64,000 nucleotides of DNA. Origin: Rhizohabitans arisaemae. GTDB taxonomy: Bacteria > Actinomycetota > Actinomycetes > Streptosporangiales > Streptosporangiaceae. Location: contig NZ_BLRH01000009.1 of NCBI RefSeq assembly GCF_025996515.1, positions 930,001 to 994,000 on the forward strand. The letters are read 5' to 3'. A program made the translations under genes and the position numbers. Below, in pieces: positions 42,090 to 51,387 of the stretch (positions are counted from its first letter, which is position 1; every line of letters starts with the position of its first letter). Below the pieces are notes generated by a model. That model was not told the origin of the DNA and made no database searches. It saw only the letters and a program-made list of their open reading frames with translations.

Positions 42090-44492
42090 CTACCCAGCCG
42101 AGCGGGAGGTGCGTTCGGCTTCACCCCGGGCGGCGGCCAGGCGCAAGTCGTACAGGTCGGACGGGGAGATCGGCATCCGGCTGATCACCAGCCCTTCGGC
42201 GTCCTCGATCGCGGAGGCGACGACCGCGGAGACGGGGATCACCCCCGCCTCGCCCGCGCCCTTGATGCCGAGCGGGTTGAGCGGGGACGGCGTCTCCAGG
42301 TGGGCGGTCTCGATCCGCGGGATCTCGGTGGCGTAGGGCATCAGGAAGTCCATGAAGGAGGCGTTGAGCAGCTGGCCGTGCTCGTCGTAGGCCATCCGCT
42401 CGTAGAGGGCGCCGCCGACCCCTTGGGCGACCCCGCCGTGAATCTGCCCCTCCACGATCAGCGGGTTTATCAACTTTCCACAGTCGTGGACGACGACGTA
42501 GCGCAGGATGTGGATCTCCGCGGTGACCGGGTCGGTCTCCACGACGGCCGCGTGCATCCCGGAGGCGAAGGTGGAGCGGATCGGCGAGTAGTAGTCGCGT
42601 CCCTCCAGCCCGGGTTCCTCCTTCAGCGGGGGCTCGTCGGGGGAGCCGGGCGCGGCGAACTGGGTGGCCCGCGCGGCTTCGGCGTCGAAGGCGTAACGCA
42701 GCGGGTTGGACAGGACGGCGACGGTTTTCAGCGGGATCGCGGCGGTGGGGTTCCCGCGGACCCGGACGATCCCGGACACGATCTCCAGGTCGCCGGGGTC
42801 GGCCTCCAGCGCCTCGGCGGCCACCCGGAGCGCCTTGTCCCGGACTTTGCGGGTGGCGAGGGCGATGGCGTTGCCGCTCATCACGGCGGCGCGCGAGGCG
42901 AATGTGCCGACCGCGTAGGGAAAGCGCCTGGTATCCCCCGTCACAACGGAAATATCGGAAATGTCGACTCCGAGCTCCTCCGCCACGATCTGGGCGAAGA
43001 CCGTCTCGTGCCCCTGTCCCTGCGAGGTGAGCCCGGTCGAGACGTGCACCCGGCCGTCGGAGGTCACCTGGACGTGCCCGCCCTCGTACGGGCCCACGCC
43101 GGTCCCCTCCACGTAGCAGCCGAGCCCGATCCCGATCCGTCTCCCCTCGGCCGCCGCCTCCGCCCGGCGCTCCTCGAAGGAGTCCCAGTCGATCAGGGAT
43201 TTCAGCAGCTCCAGCGAGGCCGGGTAGTCCCCCGAGTCGTAGATCAGCGGGCGCCCGTCCTGAAACGTCAAGCCCTGGTCGTAGGGGAACTCGGACGGCT
43301 GGATGAAGTTGGCCGCCCGGACCTCGGTCCGGTCCAGCCCGAGATGGTCGGCGATGCGGTCCATCGTCCGCTCCATGGCGAAGACGCCCTGGGGCCGCCC
43401 CGCACCCCGGTACGGCGTGACCTGGACCGTGTTGGTGTAGATCGACTGGAACTCCACCCGATAGGCGCCGATCTTGTACGGGCCCAGAGCCTGGGTGGAG
43501 GTGATGATCGGGACGATGATCCCGTACGGCGTGTACGCGCCGTGGTCGTGCAGGATGTTGAGCTCCAGGCCCAGCACCCGCCCGGCGGAGTCGAACCCCA
43601 CCCTGACGTACTGCACCTGGGCTCGCTCGTGCGCCGAGGAGATGAAGTGCTCGCGGCGGTCCTCGGTCCACTTGACCTCGCGCCCGAGCCGGATGCAGGC
43701 CCACGGCACCAGGATCTCCTCCGGCCACGGGTGCACGATCTTCACGCCGAAGCCGCCGCCCACGTCCGGGGCGACCACCTCGACCGAGGGCAGCGGCAGC
43801 TCCAGCGTCGCCGCGATCGCCATCCGCACGCTCGTGGAGGCCTGGGTGGAGGTGTACACGCGCAGCGAGGAGTCGCCTGAGTCCCAGCGCGCGTAGACCC
43901 CGCGCCCCTCCAGCGGCATCGACGCGCTCCGCTCCACGTCCAGCCGGAAGGCCAGGGTGTGCTCCGCCTCCTCGATCGCCTCCCGGGCGTTGCCGACCTC
44001 CTGGACGAGGTGGGCGCCGACGTTGCCGGGGACGTCGGCGTGGACCAGGGCGGAGCCCTGCACCGCGTTCTCCGGGCCCACCACCGGCGGCAGCGGCTCG
44101 TAGTCGACCCGGATCAGCGCGCAGACGTCCTCGGCCGTGTACCGGTCGACGGCCACCACCATCGCCACCGGCTCCCCCACGTGCCGGACCACGTCCCGGG
44201 CGAGCGGATGGGCGGTACGGCCGTGGGTCAGCGCCGGATGCGGGATGAGCAGCGGCAGCGGCTCGCCGACCCGGTCGGGCAGGTCCTCCCAGAGGTAGAT
44301 CGCGACCAGGCCGTCCACCTCGACCGCGTCGGAGACGTCGACGCCAGCGATCCTGGCGTGGGCGTGCGGGGAGCGGACGAAGGCCGCCGCGAGCGCGCCC
44401 GGCCCGAGGTCGTCCAGGTACCGGCCGCCGCCGACGAGCAGGCGAGGGTCTTCCCGGCGCGGGATGGGCTCACCGAACAGCTTCGTCGTCAT
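42090..44492 (-). CDS. Molybdopterin-binding subunit of a xanthine dehydrogenase/CoxL form II hydroxylase
   Basis: An 800-residue large subunit. The active-site loop is PYRGAGR (361-366 with Y361), the form II pattern, and not the AYRCSFR of true CO dehydrogenase; the catalytic Glu is E748 in GAGEAGVIP. Other family segments include GQGQGHE-type SQGQGHETVFAQ and DVGGGFGVK. It hydroxylates a heterocycle or aldehyde with water as oxygen source, using a molybdopterin cytosine dinucleotide centre. It overlaps the iron-sulfur subunit gene by 23 bases as the last gene of M-S-L order. Beside PucR and AllHFG, a purine or related substrate is likely (inference). Confidence 0.9.
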   Translation of the reverse strand: MTTKLFGEPIPRREDPRLLVGGGRYLDDLGPGALAAAFVRSPHAHARIAGVDVSDAVEVDGLVAIYLWEDLPDRVGEPLPLLIPHPALTHGRTAHPLARDVVRHVGEPVAMVVAVDRYTAEDVCALIRVDYEPLPPVVGPENAVQGSALVHADVPGNVGAHLVQEVGNAREAIEEAEHTLAFRLDVERSASMPLEGRGVYARWDSGDSSLRVYTSTQASTSVRMAIAATLELPLPSVEVVAPDVGGGFGVKIVHPWPEEILVPWACIRLGREVKWTEDRREHFISSAHERAQVQYVRVGFDSAGRVLGLELNILHDHGAYTPYGIIVPIITSTQALGPYKIGAYRVEFQSIYTNTVQVTPYRGAGRPQGVFAMERTMDRIADHLGLDRTEVRAANFIQPSEFPYDQGLTFQDGRPLIYDSGDYPASLELLKSLIDWDSFEERRAEAAAEGRRIGIGLGCYVEGTGVGPYEGGHVQVTSDGRVHVSTGLTSQGQGHETVFAQIVAEELGVDISDISVVTGDTRRFPYAVGTFASRAAVMSGNAIALATRKVRDKALRVAAEALEADPGDLEIVSGIVRVRGNPTAAIPLKTVAVLSNPLRYAFDAEAARATQFAAPGSPDEPPLKEEPGLEGRDYYSPIRSTFASGMHAAVVETDPVTAEIHILRYVVVHDCGKLINPLIVEGQIHGGVAQGVGGALYERMAYDEHGQLLNASFMDFLMPYATEIPRIETAHLETPSPLNPLGIKGAGEAGVIPVSAVVASAIEDAEGLVISRMPISPSDLYDLRLAAARGEAERTSRSAG

Positions 44493-44973
44493 CCGGACCC
44501 GTCTCTTCCGCCGTGAGCTCCGCGGCCCGGTGGACCGCTTTGACGATGTTCTGGTACCCGGTGCACCGGCACAGGTTCCCGGAGACGCCCTCCAGCGCCT
44601 CCGCCTCGGTCGGCGCCGGGTTGTCCCGGAGCAGCGCCGTGACCGTGCAGAGGAAGCCGGGGGTGCAGAAGCCGCACTGGAGCGCGTGGCTCTCGTGGAA
44701 CGCCCGCTGCACCGGGGAGAGCTCCCCGCCGGGCCCGGCGAGCCCCTCCACCGTGGTGATCTCGTGCCCGTCGGCGGTCACCGCCAGCATGAGGCAGGAG
44801 CGGATCGGGTCCCCGTCCAGCAGGACGGTGCAGCAGCCGCAGACCCCGTGCTCGCACCCGACGTGGGTGCCGGTCAGCCCGAGGTCGTGGCGCAGGCAGT
44901 CCGACAGCAGACGCCTGGCGGGCACGACGACCCGGGCGACCGATCCGTTGACGGTGAGCGTGATCTCGTTCAC
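44470..44973 (-). CDS. Two [2Fe-2S] small subunit of the molybdenum hydroxylase
   Basis: A 167-residue ferredoxin-type subunit from GTG 44973. The first cluster is bound by CEHGVCGCC with a further Cys in IRSCLM, and the second by CGFCTPG and CRCTGY. It passes electrons from the molybdenum centre to the FAD subunit. Its GTG overlaps the end of the FAD gene by four bases. Confidence 0.93.
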   Translation of the reverse strand: MNEITLTVNGSVARVVVPARRLLSDCLRHDLGLTGTHVGCEHGVCGCCTVLLDGDPIRSCLMLAVTADGHEITTVEGLAGPGGELSPVQRAFHESHALQCGFCTPGFLCTVTALLRDNPAPTEAEALEGVSGNLCRCTGYQNIVKAVHRAAELTAEETGPDDDEAVR

Positions 44974-45812
44974 CCGCGAGCCTCCTCGGTGGCCTGCCCC
45001 AGCGCGCGGACGGCGAGCACCCCGGTGAGGTGCCGCCGGTAGGCGGCGGTGGCGTGGATGTCGTCCTCGGGCTCGATCGCCGCCGCGACCGCCTCCGCCG
45101 CGCCGTCCCAGCCGGCCCGGTACGGCGTCTCGACGACGATCGGGACCGGGCCGACCCCGACGCAGGCCACCGCGGCGCGTTCGGGTTCCCCGTCCGGCCC
45201 GAGGGTGACCAGGGCGGCGACCCCGGCGATCGCGTAGTCCCCGTGTCTGCGCGCCGTCTCGGCGAACGCCGTACCGGATCTTGGGGGAAGGGCCGGGAAG
45301 AACACCGACACGGCCAGCTCGCCCGGTTCCAGGGCCGATTCGAGCGGGCCGACGAAGAACTCCGCGGCGGGGATCGTCCGGCCCCCGGCCGCGTGCCGGG
45401 TCTGGACCGACCCGCCGAGCAGGGCGAGTACGGCGGGCAGCTCGGCCGCCGGGTCGGCGTGCGCGATGCTCCCGACGACCGTCCCCCGGTTTCTGATCAC
45501 CGGGTGGGCGACGAGGCGCAGCGCCTGCCCCAGCAGGGGCTGCACCCGCCGGAGCTCCGGTAATCGCTCCACCTGGGAGTGCCGGGCCAGCGCGCCCACC
45601 CGGACGCCGTCCGGCCCGGCCTCGACGAAGCCGAGCCCGGCGACCCGGTTGACGTCCACGATGTGCCCGGGGGTCACCAGGCGCATGTTGAGCAGCGGGA
45701 TGAGGCTCTGCCCCCCGGCGAGGATCTTGGCCTCCGCCCCGGCCTCGGCCAGGATCTCGACGGCCTCGTCGACGCCGGCCGGGGCGTGATAGTCGAACGC
45801 GGGCGGTTTCAA
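44970..45812 (-). CDS. FAD-binding medium subunit of the molybdenum hydroxylase
   Basis: A 280-residue subunit. Both FAD motifs are present: AGGQSLIPLL and TVVGSIAHADPAAELP. It receives electrons from the iron-sulfur subunit and passes them to an acceptor. First gene of the three-gene unit, with about 110 bases to the end of the pucR-type gene upstream. Confidence 0.93.
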   Translation of the reverse strand: MKPPAFDYHAPAGVDEAVEILAEAGAEAKILAGGQSLIPLLNMRLVTPGHIVDVNRVAGLGFVEAGPDGVRVGALARHSQVERLPELRRVQPLLGQALRLVAHPVIRNRGTVVGSIAHADPAAELPAVLALLGGSVQTRHAAGGRTIPAAEFFVGPLESALEPGELAVSVFFPALPPRSGTAFAETARRHGDYAIAGVAALVTLGPDGEPERAAVACVGVGPVPIVVETPYRAGWDGAAEAVAAAIEPEDDIHATAAYRRHLTGVLAVRALGQATEEARG

Positions 45813-45923
45813 ATGCGCGTTTCCTTCGCGGACCTAAAGATGCGTCTGGACGGTCACACGACCTTGTGGGAGGCACGGTAAGCCCAGGTTTCCCATTCCA
45901 CACCATCGAGATCTGCCAAACCT

Positions 45924-47486
45924 TCAGATTCCCCGCATCCGCAGAACATGAAGGGCCAGGGTGAGGTTGAGCCGGAGATGCGCGTCCTCGGTGAACCGCC
46001 CGAGCAGCCGCTCCAGCTTGCCGATCCGGTAGCGGAGCGTGTTGTAGTGGAAGTGCAGCCGCCGCGCCGTCTCCGCCACGTTGAGGTTGGTGTCGAGCAG
46101 CACGGCCAGGGTGCGCCGCAGGTCGGCGTTCTCCGGGTCGTCGTCCCCGGCGAGCTGCCCCAGCGTCTCCCGGACGAAGGCGTGCAGCTCGGCCGTGTCC
46201 TGGACGAGGGAGAGCAGCCGGTAGACGCCGAGCTGGTCGAAGTGGGCGACCGAGGAGACCCCGTGCAGCTGGCGGCCGACCCGGGCGGCCTTCAGCGCCT
46301 GGCTGTACGCCTCCGGCAGGTGGTCGGCGGTCTCGGCGACCCGGCTCATGCCGGTGGAGAAGGTGGCCGAGCCCTGATCGGCGAACGCGCCGGCCGCGTC
46401 CTTGGCGACCCGCCGGGTGTCGACCCCGCTTCCGACGATCGCCACCACCTCGTGGGAGAAGCTCACCACGGCGCCCTTGCCGTCGTGGCGGCGTACCGCG
46501 GAGGTCCAGGCGGCGAGCAGCCGGTCCTGGACGGGCCGCTCGTCGCCGCCGAGCGGGTCGAGCTCGGCGACCAGGACGGTCACCGGCCTGGCCAGGTCCC
46601 AGCCGAACCCGCGGCCCCGGGTGGCGACCCGGTCCCCGCCGCCGGCCCGGCCGGTCAGCACGTCCCGCAGGAAGTCGGCGCGGTACTTGCTCTCCACCGC
46701 GGCCACGGCCTCCTGGCGGGTGACCACGAGGGCGGCGACGGTGGCGGCGCGTTCCAGGATGCCGACGTCGCTGTCCCGCAGGGTGCCCGCCGCGCTGTAG
46801 GCGACGATCCTGCCGTGGTGGTGGCCGCCCGCGACCACCGGGACGACCGCGTGGTGCCCGTCGAAGACCCGGGCGGGGCGTTTGAGCGCGGGCAGGTGCT
46901 CGGCCGGCCCGGAGGAGGCCAGGATCGTCCCGACCTGATCGGTCGCCGCCACCGAGACGTCCAGCAGTTCGGCCACCTGCGCGGTGACCTCCTCCAGGCC
47001 GCCGCCGGCCAGCACCACCTGGACGAGCGCCCGGTGGGCTTCCTCGGCGCGGGCGAGCACGGCGGCCTGCCGGTTGAGGATGTCGGTGAGCACCTGGTTG
47101 AGGATGTCGTCGAAGCCGACGTCGCCGGCGAGCTGGATGATGGGGAAGCCGAGGCGGTCCGCCTGCTCGATCATCTCGGCGGGGATCTCGTCCAGGTAGC
47201 GGCCGAGTTTGATGGCGAGTGCGGACAGGCCGCGCTCGTCGAGGTCGATCACGAGACGGCCGAGGGACTGGGGGGTGTTGCGCAGCGGGTATCCCGTGGT
47301 GAGCAGCAGCTCATGGGGTTTCACCCAGGCCAGGATGTCCGGCACCTCCATGACGTTCAGCCGCTGGACGATGCGGCCGAGGCCGGCTTCGCCGGCGATC
47401 AGGCGTGCGCCGGCGAGGGTGGACACACCCAGTACTTCGCCGACGGACACCCCGTGGAGGATCGTGCCGGTGCTGGCAAGGCGCAT
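45924..47486 (-). CDS. PucR family transcriptional regulator
   Basis: About 520 residues. The N-terminal PucR domain (VGEVLGVSTLAGARLIAGEA, then PHELLLTTGYPL), a middle GGDEF-like fold region and the C-terminal helix-turn-helix (TNLNVAETARRLHFHYNTLR, then YRIGKLERLLG) are clear. PucR proteins control purine catabolism in Bacillus and actinobacteria. The gene sits between the CoxMSL-type genes it precedes and the divergent allHFG unit, so both are likely targets. Start ATG 47486 preferred; GTG 47528 adds a short Pro-rich leader. Confidence 0.92.
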   Translation of the reverse strand: MRLASTGTILHGVSVGEVLGVSTLAGARLIAGEAGLGRIVQRLNVMEVPDILAWVKPHELLLTTGYPLRNTPQSLGRLVIDLDERGLSALAIKLGRYLDEIPAEMIEQADRLGFPIIQLAGDVGFDDILNQVLTDILNRQAAVLARAEEAHRALVQVVLAGGGLEEVTAQVAELLDVSVAATDQVGTILASSGPAEHLPALKRPARVFDGHHAVVPVVAGGHHHGRIVAYSAAGTLRDSDVGILERAATVAALVVTRQEAVAAVESKYRADFLRDVLTGRAGGGDRVATRGRGFGWDLARPVTVLVAELDPLGGDERPVQDRLLAAWTSAVRRHDGKGAVVSFSHEVVAIVGSGVDTRRVAKDAAGAFADQGSATFSTGMSRVAETADHLPEAYSQALKAARVGRQLHGVSSVAHFDQLGVYRLLSLVQDTAELHAFVRETLGQLAGDDDPENADLRRTLAVLLDTNLNVAETARRLHFHYNTLRYRIGKLERLLGRFTEDAHLRLNLTLALHVLRMRGI

Positions 47487-47566
47487 CGCCGGAGGTGACG
47501 GTGAGGGGGGCACCGGTTTTGAGGTCACAAACCCCTTTTACCCCGACTCTCCCGCTGTCAGGAAGA

Positions 47567-47591
47567 GCCAACTTTCGCGGAACGGCTTGGC
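47567..47591. promoter_or_regulatory. Possible operator between pucR and allH
   Basis: GCCAA and TTGGC form an inverted repeat with a 15-base spacer in the divergent promoter gap. Position fits a regulator acting on both genes. The arms are short, so this may be chance. Confidence 0.25.
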
Positions 47592-47657
47592 ACCTTTCTC
47601 CGTACGGGGTATGTCGCGGCCCGGTCTACGGTCGCGTCAAGGTCACGGGAGGCACGG

Positions 47658-48539
47658 GTGAGCGTAGGAACACGGCGGAGGGCTCCGACTCGAATCCATC
47701 TGACCGGCGCGGCGAGCATCGCGCTCCGCGCCACGCTGGAGCATCCCCGCAGGCCGGCCCGGGTGCTCGCGGTCTTCCCCCTCGGGCTGTACCTGGAGGT
47801 GCGGTCCCAGGTCGAACCGCACGTCGTCGCGGTGGTCCACGGCCACGCCAGCAAACCCCCCAACGGCGTGGTCGTCTCGGGGAACGGGTGGCCGCCCGCC
47901 TCCATCGGGGAGGAGGCCGCGATCGGCGACGGGACGGTCGAGATCGGGGACGCGGTGATCCGCACCCGGCGCTGGTGGGATCCGGGCCTCATCCTCGGCG
48001 CCGTCGGCCGGGACCGCCTGGCCGACTCCCTGGAGGCGGGGACCCGGCTCGTCGCGGCGCACTCCCGGCGCTGCGGGCTCGCCGGACACGAGGCCGGGGA
48101 GTCGCTGGCCGCCGCGTGCGGCGCGGGTGACCTCGCCCGCGCGGTCATGGCCGCGGAACGCCTGGTCGGGCTCGGGCCGGGGCTCACCCCCAGCGGCGAC
48201 GACATGATCTCCGGTCTGCTGATGACCCTCCGGGTCTTCGGCGGCGCCTGCCCCGGGGGCCTGCCCGCGGTCAAGCTCGCCGACTGGCTCGGCGCGGCGG
48301 TCACCTACGACGCCCGGACCCGGACCACGCCGATCTCGGCGACGATGCTGCACTGCGCCGCCCGCGGCCAGGGGTCGCCGGAGGTGCGCGCGGTGCTGCG
48401 CGGGGCCGCCGGGCTGCTGCCGCTGGAGCCGGCGATGCGAAAACTCCTGCTCATCGGCCATACCTCGGGCGCCGACCTGGCCTGGGGAATCTTGGCGGGG
48501 CTCCGTGCGGTGCTGCGGCTCTCGGAAGGGGCCAGGTGA
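47658..48539 (+). CDS. allH: DUF2877 protein, AllH-like subunit of oxamate carbamoyltransferase
   Basis: A 293-residue protein from GTG 47658 after GGGAGG. It contains VGLGPGLTPSGDDMISGLLM and RTTPISATMLHCAARGQ, the signature of DUF2877/YlbF. In E. coli this family is AllH, which with AllF and AllG makes oxamate carbamoyltransferase, releasing carbamoyl phosphate from oxalurate. It is the first of three genes coupled by four-base overlaps here, which supports a complex. The carbamate kinase that often follows in this pathway is not in the window. Confidence 0.82.
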   Translation: MSVGTRRRAPTRIHLTGAASIALRATLEHPRRPARVLAVFPLGLYLEVRSQVEPHVVAVVHGHASKPPNGVVVSGNGWPPASIGEEAAIGDGTVEIGDAVIRTRRWWDPGLILGAVGRDRLADSLEAGTRLVAAHSRRCGLAGHEAGESLAAACGAGDLARAVMAAERLVGLGPGLTPSGDDMISGLLMTLRVFGGACPGGLPAVKLADWLGAAVTYDARTRTTPISATMLHCAARGQGSPEVRAVLRGAAGLLPLEPAMRKLLLIGHTSGADLAWGILAGLRAVLRLSEGAR

Positions 48540-49918
48540 ACACTGTCCAGCTCCGCCGGGGGGCCTACCACGACTCGGTGACGCTGATGCGGATCAGCCA
48601 GGGGCTCACCGCGCTGCCCGGTGTCGAGGTGGCGCTGGTGGCGATGGCCACCGAGCTCAACCTGGGGCTCGCCCGCGACCTCGGGCTGGACATCCCCGCC
48701 CAGGCCACCCCCGCCGACCTGCTGGTGGCGGTACGGGCGCTGGACGCCGACGCGCTCGCCGCGGCGATGGCCGAACTCGACGAGCGGCTCGCCCGCACGC
48801 CGGCCGCCGCGGACGGGCCGGGGATGCGAACGGCACCGCGGACGACCCGGTCCGCGCTCCGCTCGGGCGAGGCGACGATGGTCCTGGTCTCGGTACCCGG
48901 AAGCCACGCCTTCGCCGAGGCGATGGACGCGATCGAAGCCGGGCGATCCGTCATGATCTTCAGCGACAACGTCCCGGTCGAACAGGAGATCCTGCTCAAG
49001 GATCGGGCGGCGGAGCGGGGGGTCCTGGTGATGGGGCCGGACTGCGGCACCGCCCTGGTCGGCGGGGTCGGCTTCGGTTTCGCCAACGTGGTGCGGCCGG
49101 GCCCGGTGGGCCTGGTCGCCGCCTCGGGGACCGGCGCCCAGCAGCTCTCCTGCCTGCTCGACCTGGCGGGCGTCGGCGTCAGCGGCATCATCGGCACGGG
49201 CGGCCGGGACACCGGCGACGCGGTGGGCGGGCGATCCACCCTGCGAGCCCTGGCGATGCTCGACGACGACCCGGCGACGGAGCTGATCGCGCTGGTGTCC
49301 AAACCGCCGTCCCCCCGGGTCGAGCGGGCGCTTCGCGCGGCGGGGGAGCGGCTGCGCACCCCGGTGGTCCACGCGATCTGCGGGCGGACCGACCTGACCT
49401 CGGCCGCGGCGGAGATCCTGACGGCCCTCGGCCGTACGGTACCGGTCTGGCCGTGCTGGACGGCGCCGCAGACCCCGCGGGCGGGCACGCTGCACGGCCT
49501 GTTCGCGGGCGGGACCCTGTGCGAGGAGGCGCGCCTGATCGCGCAGGGGTGCGGACTCGGCGATTCGGTCTTCGTCGACTTCGGGGACGACGCGCTCACC
49601 AGGGGGCGGGCCCATCCGATGATCGACCCGGGGCTCAGGCTGGAGCGGATCGCCGCGGCGGCCGCGGACCCGGCGTGCGCGGTCGTCCTCCTGGACGTGG
49701 TGCTGGGGCACGCCGCCGACCCCGACCCCGCCGCCGCCCTGGTCCCGGTGCTCCGGCGGGCGACGCAGCCGGCGGTGGTCTCCCTGATCGGAACCCGGGG
49801 CGACCCGCAGAACCTGGAGGCCCAGGCCGCGGCCCTGCACGCGGCGGGGGCGGCGGTCTTCACCTCCAACGCCGAGGCGGCCCGCCACGCCGCCGGACTC
49901 ATCCTGGGGGACCGATGA
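48536..49918 (+). CDS. allF: FdrA family protein, AllF-like
   Basis: A 460-residue FdrA protein. It has tandem Rossmann-like CoA-ligase-type halves (SDNVPVEQEILLKDRAAERG, then MGPDCGTALVGG and GTGGRDTGDAVGG), the pattern of FdrA/succinyl-CoA synthetase-like proteins. Start GTG 48536 overlaps allH as GTGA. In enterobacteria FdrA (AllF) is one subunit of oxamate carbamoyltransferase. Without the neighbours the protein could be mistaken for an acyl-CoA synthetase subunit. Confidence 0.85.
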   Translation: MNTVQLRRGAYHDSVTLMRISQGLTALPGVEVALVAMATELNLGLARDLGLDIPAQATPADLLVAVRALDADALAAAMAELDERLARTPAAADGPGMRTAPRTTRSALRSGEATMVLVSVPGSHAFAEAMDAIEAGRSVMIFSDNVPVEQEILLKDRAAERGVLVMGPDCGTALVGGVGFGFANVVRPGPVGLVAASGTGAQQLSCLLDLAGVGVSGIIGTGGRDTGDAVGGRSTLRALAMLDDDPATELIALVSKPPSPRVERALRAAGERLRTPVVHAICGRTDLTSAAAEILTALGRTVPVWPCWTAPQTPRAGTLHGLFAGGTLCEEARLIAQGCGLGDSVFVDFGDDALTRGRAHPMIDPGLRLERIAAAAADPACAVVLLDVVLGHAADPDPAAALVPVLRRATQPAVVSLIGTRGDPQNLEAQAAALHAAGAAVFTSNAEAARHAAGLILGDR

Positions 49919-51312
49919 GCTCGACCGCGAACTCCCCGCTCGCCCCGCTGCTCGCCGGCGAACCCGAGGTGGTCACCGTGGGCGCCTCGGTGCTCGACGA
50001 GGCGCTGGAGGGTCAGGCGGTCCGCCGCAAGCCGGTGCAGTGGCGTCCCCCGATGCAGGGCACCGAGAGCGCGCTCGCCGCCGTACTCGCCGATCCGCGC
50101 CGCGGCGCGGCCAACGAGGTCGCGGTCGGCCGCCTGCTCGGCGCCCACCCCGTCCTGGTCGACGTGCGTCCCGCCGCGGACCTCCTGCCGGCGGGAACGT
50201 TCCTGCACGCGGGGCCGCCGATCACCTGGGAGCGGGCGTCGGGCCCGATGCGGGGGGCGCTGATCGGGGCCGTCCTGTTCGAGGGCCTCGCGGACGACCC
50301 CGAGGGCGCGGAGCGGCTGCTGCGGTCGGGCGGCGTCACGCTGGACTCCTGCCACCACCACGGCGTGGTCGGGCCGATGGCGGGGGTGGTCAGCCCGTCG
50401 ATGTGGATGTTCCAGGTGCGGGACGCCGAGTACGGCGGCACCGCGTACTGCTCGCTCAACGAGGGGCTCGGCAAGGTCCTGCGGTACGGCGCCTACGGCC
50501 CGGAGGTGATCGAGCGGCTGCGGTGGATGTCGGCGGTGCTCGGTCCCGTGCTCCGCGACGCCCTCGGCCGGCACGGTCCGGTGGACGTCCGCTCGATCAT
50601 CGCGCAGGCGCTGCAGATGGGCGACGAGCTGCACAACCGGAACCGGGCGGCGACCTCGCTGCTCGCCCGGGAGCTCGGTCCCTCGATCGCCGAGTCGCCG
50701 CACGGGCCCGAGGTGCTCCGCTTCATCGGCGCCAACGACCACTTCTTCCTCAACATCGGCATGGCCGCGGGCAAGGTGAGCACGGACGCGGCGCGGAACG
50801 TCCCGGGGTCCACGCTGGTGGTCGCCATGTCCCGCAACGGGACCGATTTCGGGATCCAGGTGTCGGGCACCGGGGATCGGTGGTTCACCGGCCCGGCCGG
50901 GGTGCCGGACGGCCTCTACCTCGGCGCGTTCGGCCCGGACGACGCCAACCCCGACATCGGGGACTCCACCATCACCGAGACCGCCGGACTCGGCGGGTTC
51001 GCGATGGGCGCCGCTCCGGCGATCGTCCGTTTCGTGGGGGGCGAGGTGTCGGACGCGCTCGCCGCGACCGAGTCGATGTACGAGATCACCCTCGCCGAGC
51101 ATCCCGCCTACCAGATCCCGATCCTGGGCTTCCGGGGCACGCCGACCGGCATCGACGTCACGCTGGTGGCGCGAACGGGGCTGCTGCCCGTGGTCAACAC
51201 CGGGATCGCGGGACGCCTGGCGGGGACCGGGCAGGTGGGGGCGGGACTGGTCACGCCGCCGTCGGAGGCGTTCACCGAGGCGCTGCGCGCCCTCGCCGCA
51301 CATACCCTTTGA
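49915..51312 (+). CDS. allG: DUF1116 protein, AllG-like
   Basis: A 465-residue DUF1116/YlbE protein. Segments ANEVAVGRLLGAHPVLVDVR, HHHGVVGPMAGVVSPSMWMF and MGDELHNRN fit this family. ATG 49915 overlaps the FdrA stop as ATGA. In the allFGH set it completes the oxamate carbamoyltransferase. Cytosolic. Confidence 0.85.
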   Translation: MSSTANSPLAPLLAGEPEVVTVGASVLDEALEGQAVRRKPVQWRPPMQGTESALAAVLADPRRGAANEVAVGRLLGAHPVLVDVRPAADLLPAGTFLHAGPPITWERASGPMRGALIGAVLFEGLADDPEGAERLLRSGGVTLDSCHHHGVVGPMAGVVSPSMWMFQVRDAEYGGTAYCSLNEGLGKVLRYGAYGPEVIERLRWMSAVLGPVLRDALGRHGPVDVRSIIAQALQMGDELHNRNRAATSLLARELGPSIAESPHGPEVLRFIGANDHFFLNIGMAAGKVSTDAARNVPGSTLVVAMSRNGTDFGIQVSGTGDRWFTGPAGVPDGLYLGAFGPDDANPDIGDSTITETAGLGGFAMGAAPAIVRFVGGEVSDALAATESMYEITLAEHPAYQIPILGFRGTPTGIDVTLVARTGLLPVVNTGIAGRLAGTGQVGAGLVTPPSEAFTEALRALAAHTL

Positions 51313-51387
51313 TCGGGTTTTCACCACTGTCGGCCCACATTGTCGTTATCGTCATCCCGCACAAAACACTTCGATATTGTCCGCTCT

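Noticed and set aside
48565-51327. A 920-codon frame antisense to allF and allG
   Set aside because: Artefact of GC-rich third positions; no motif, and the sense genes have family signatures and four-base overlaps.
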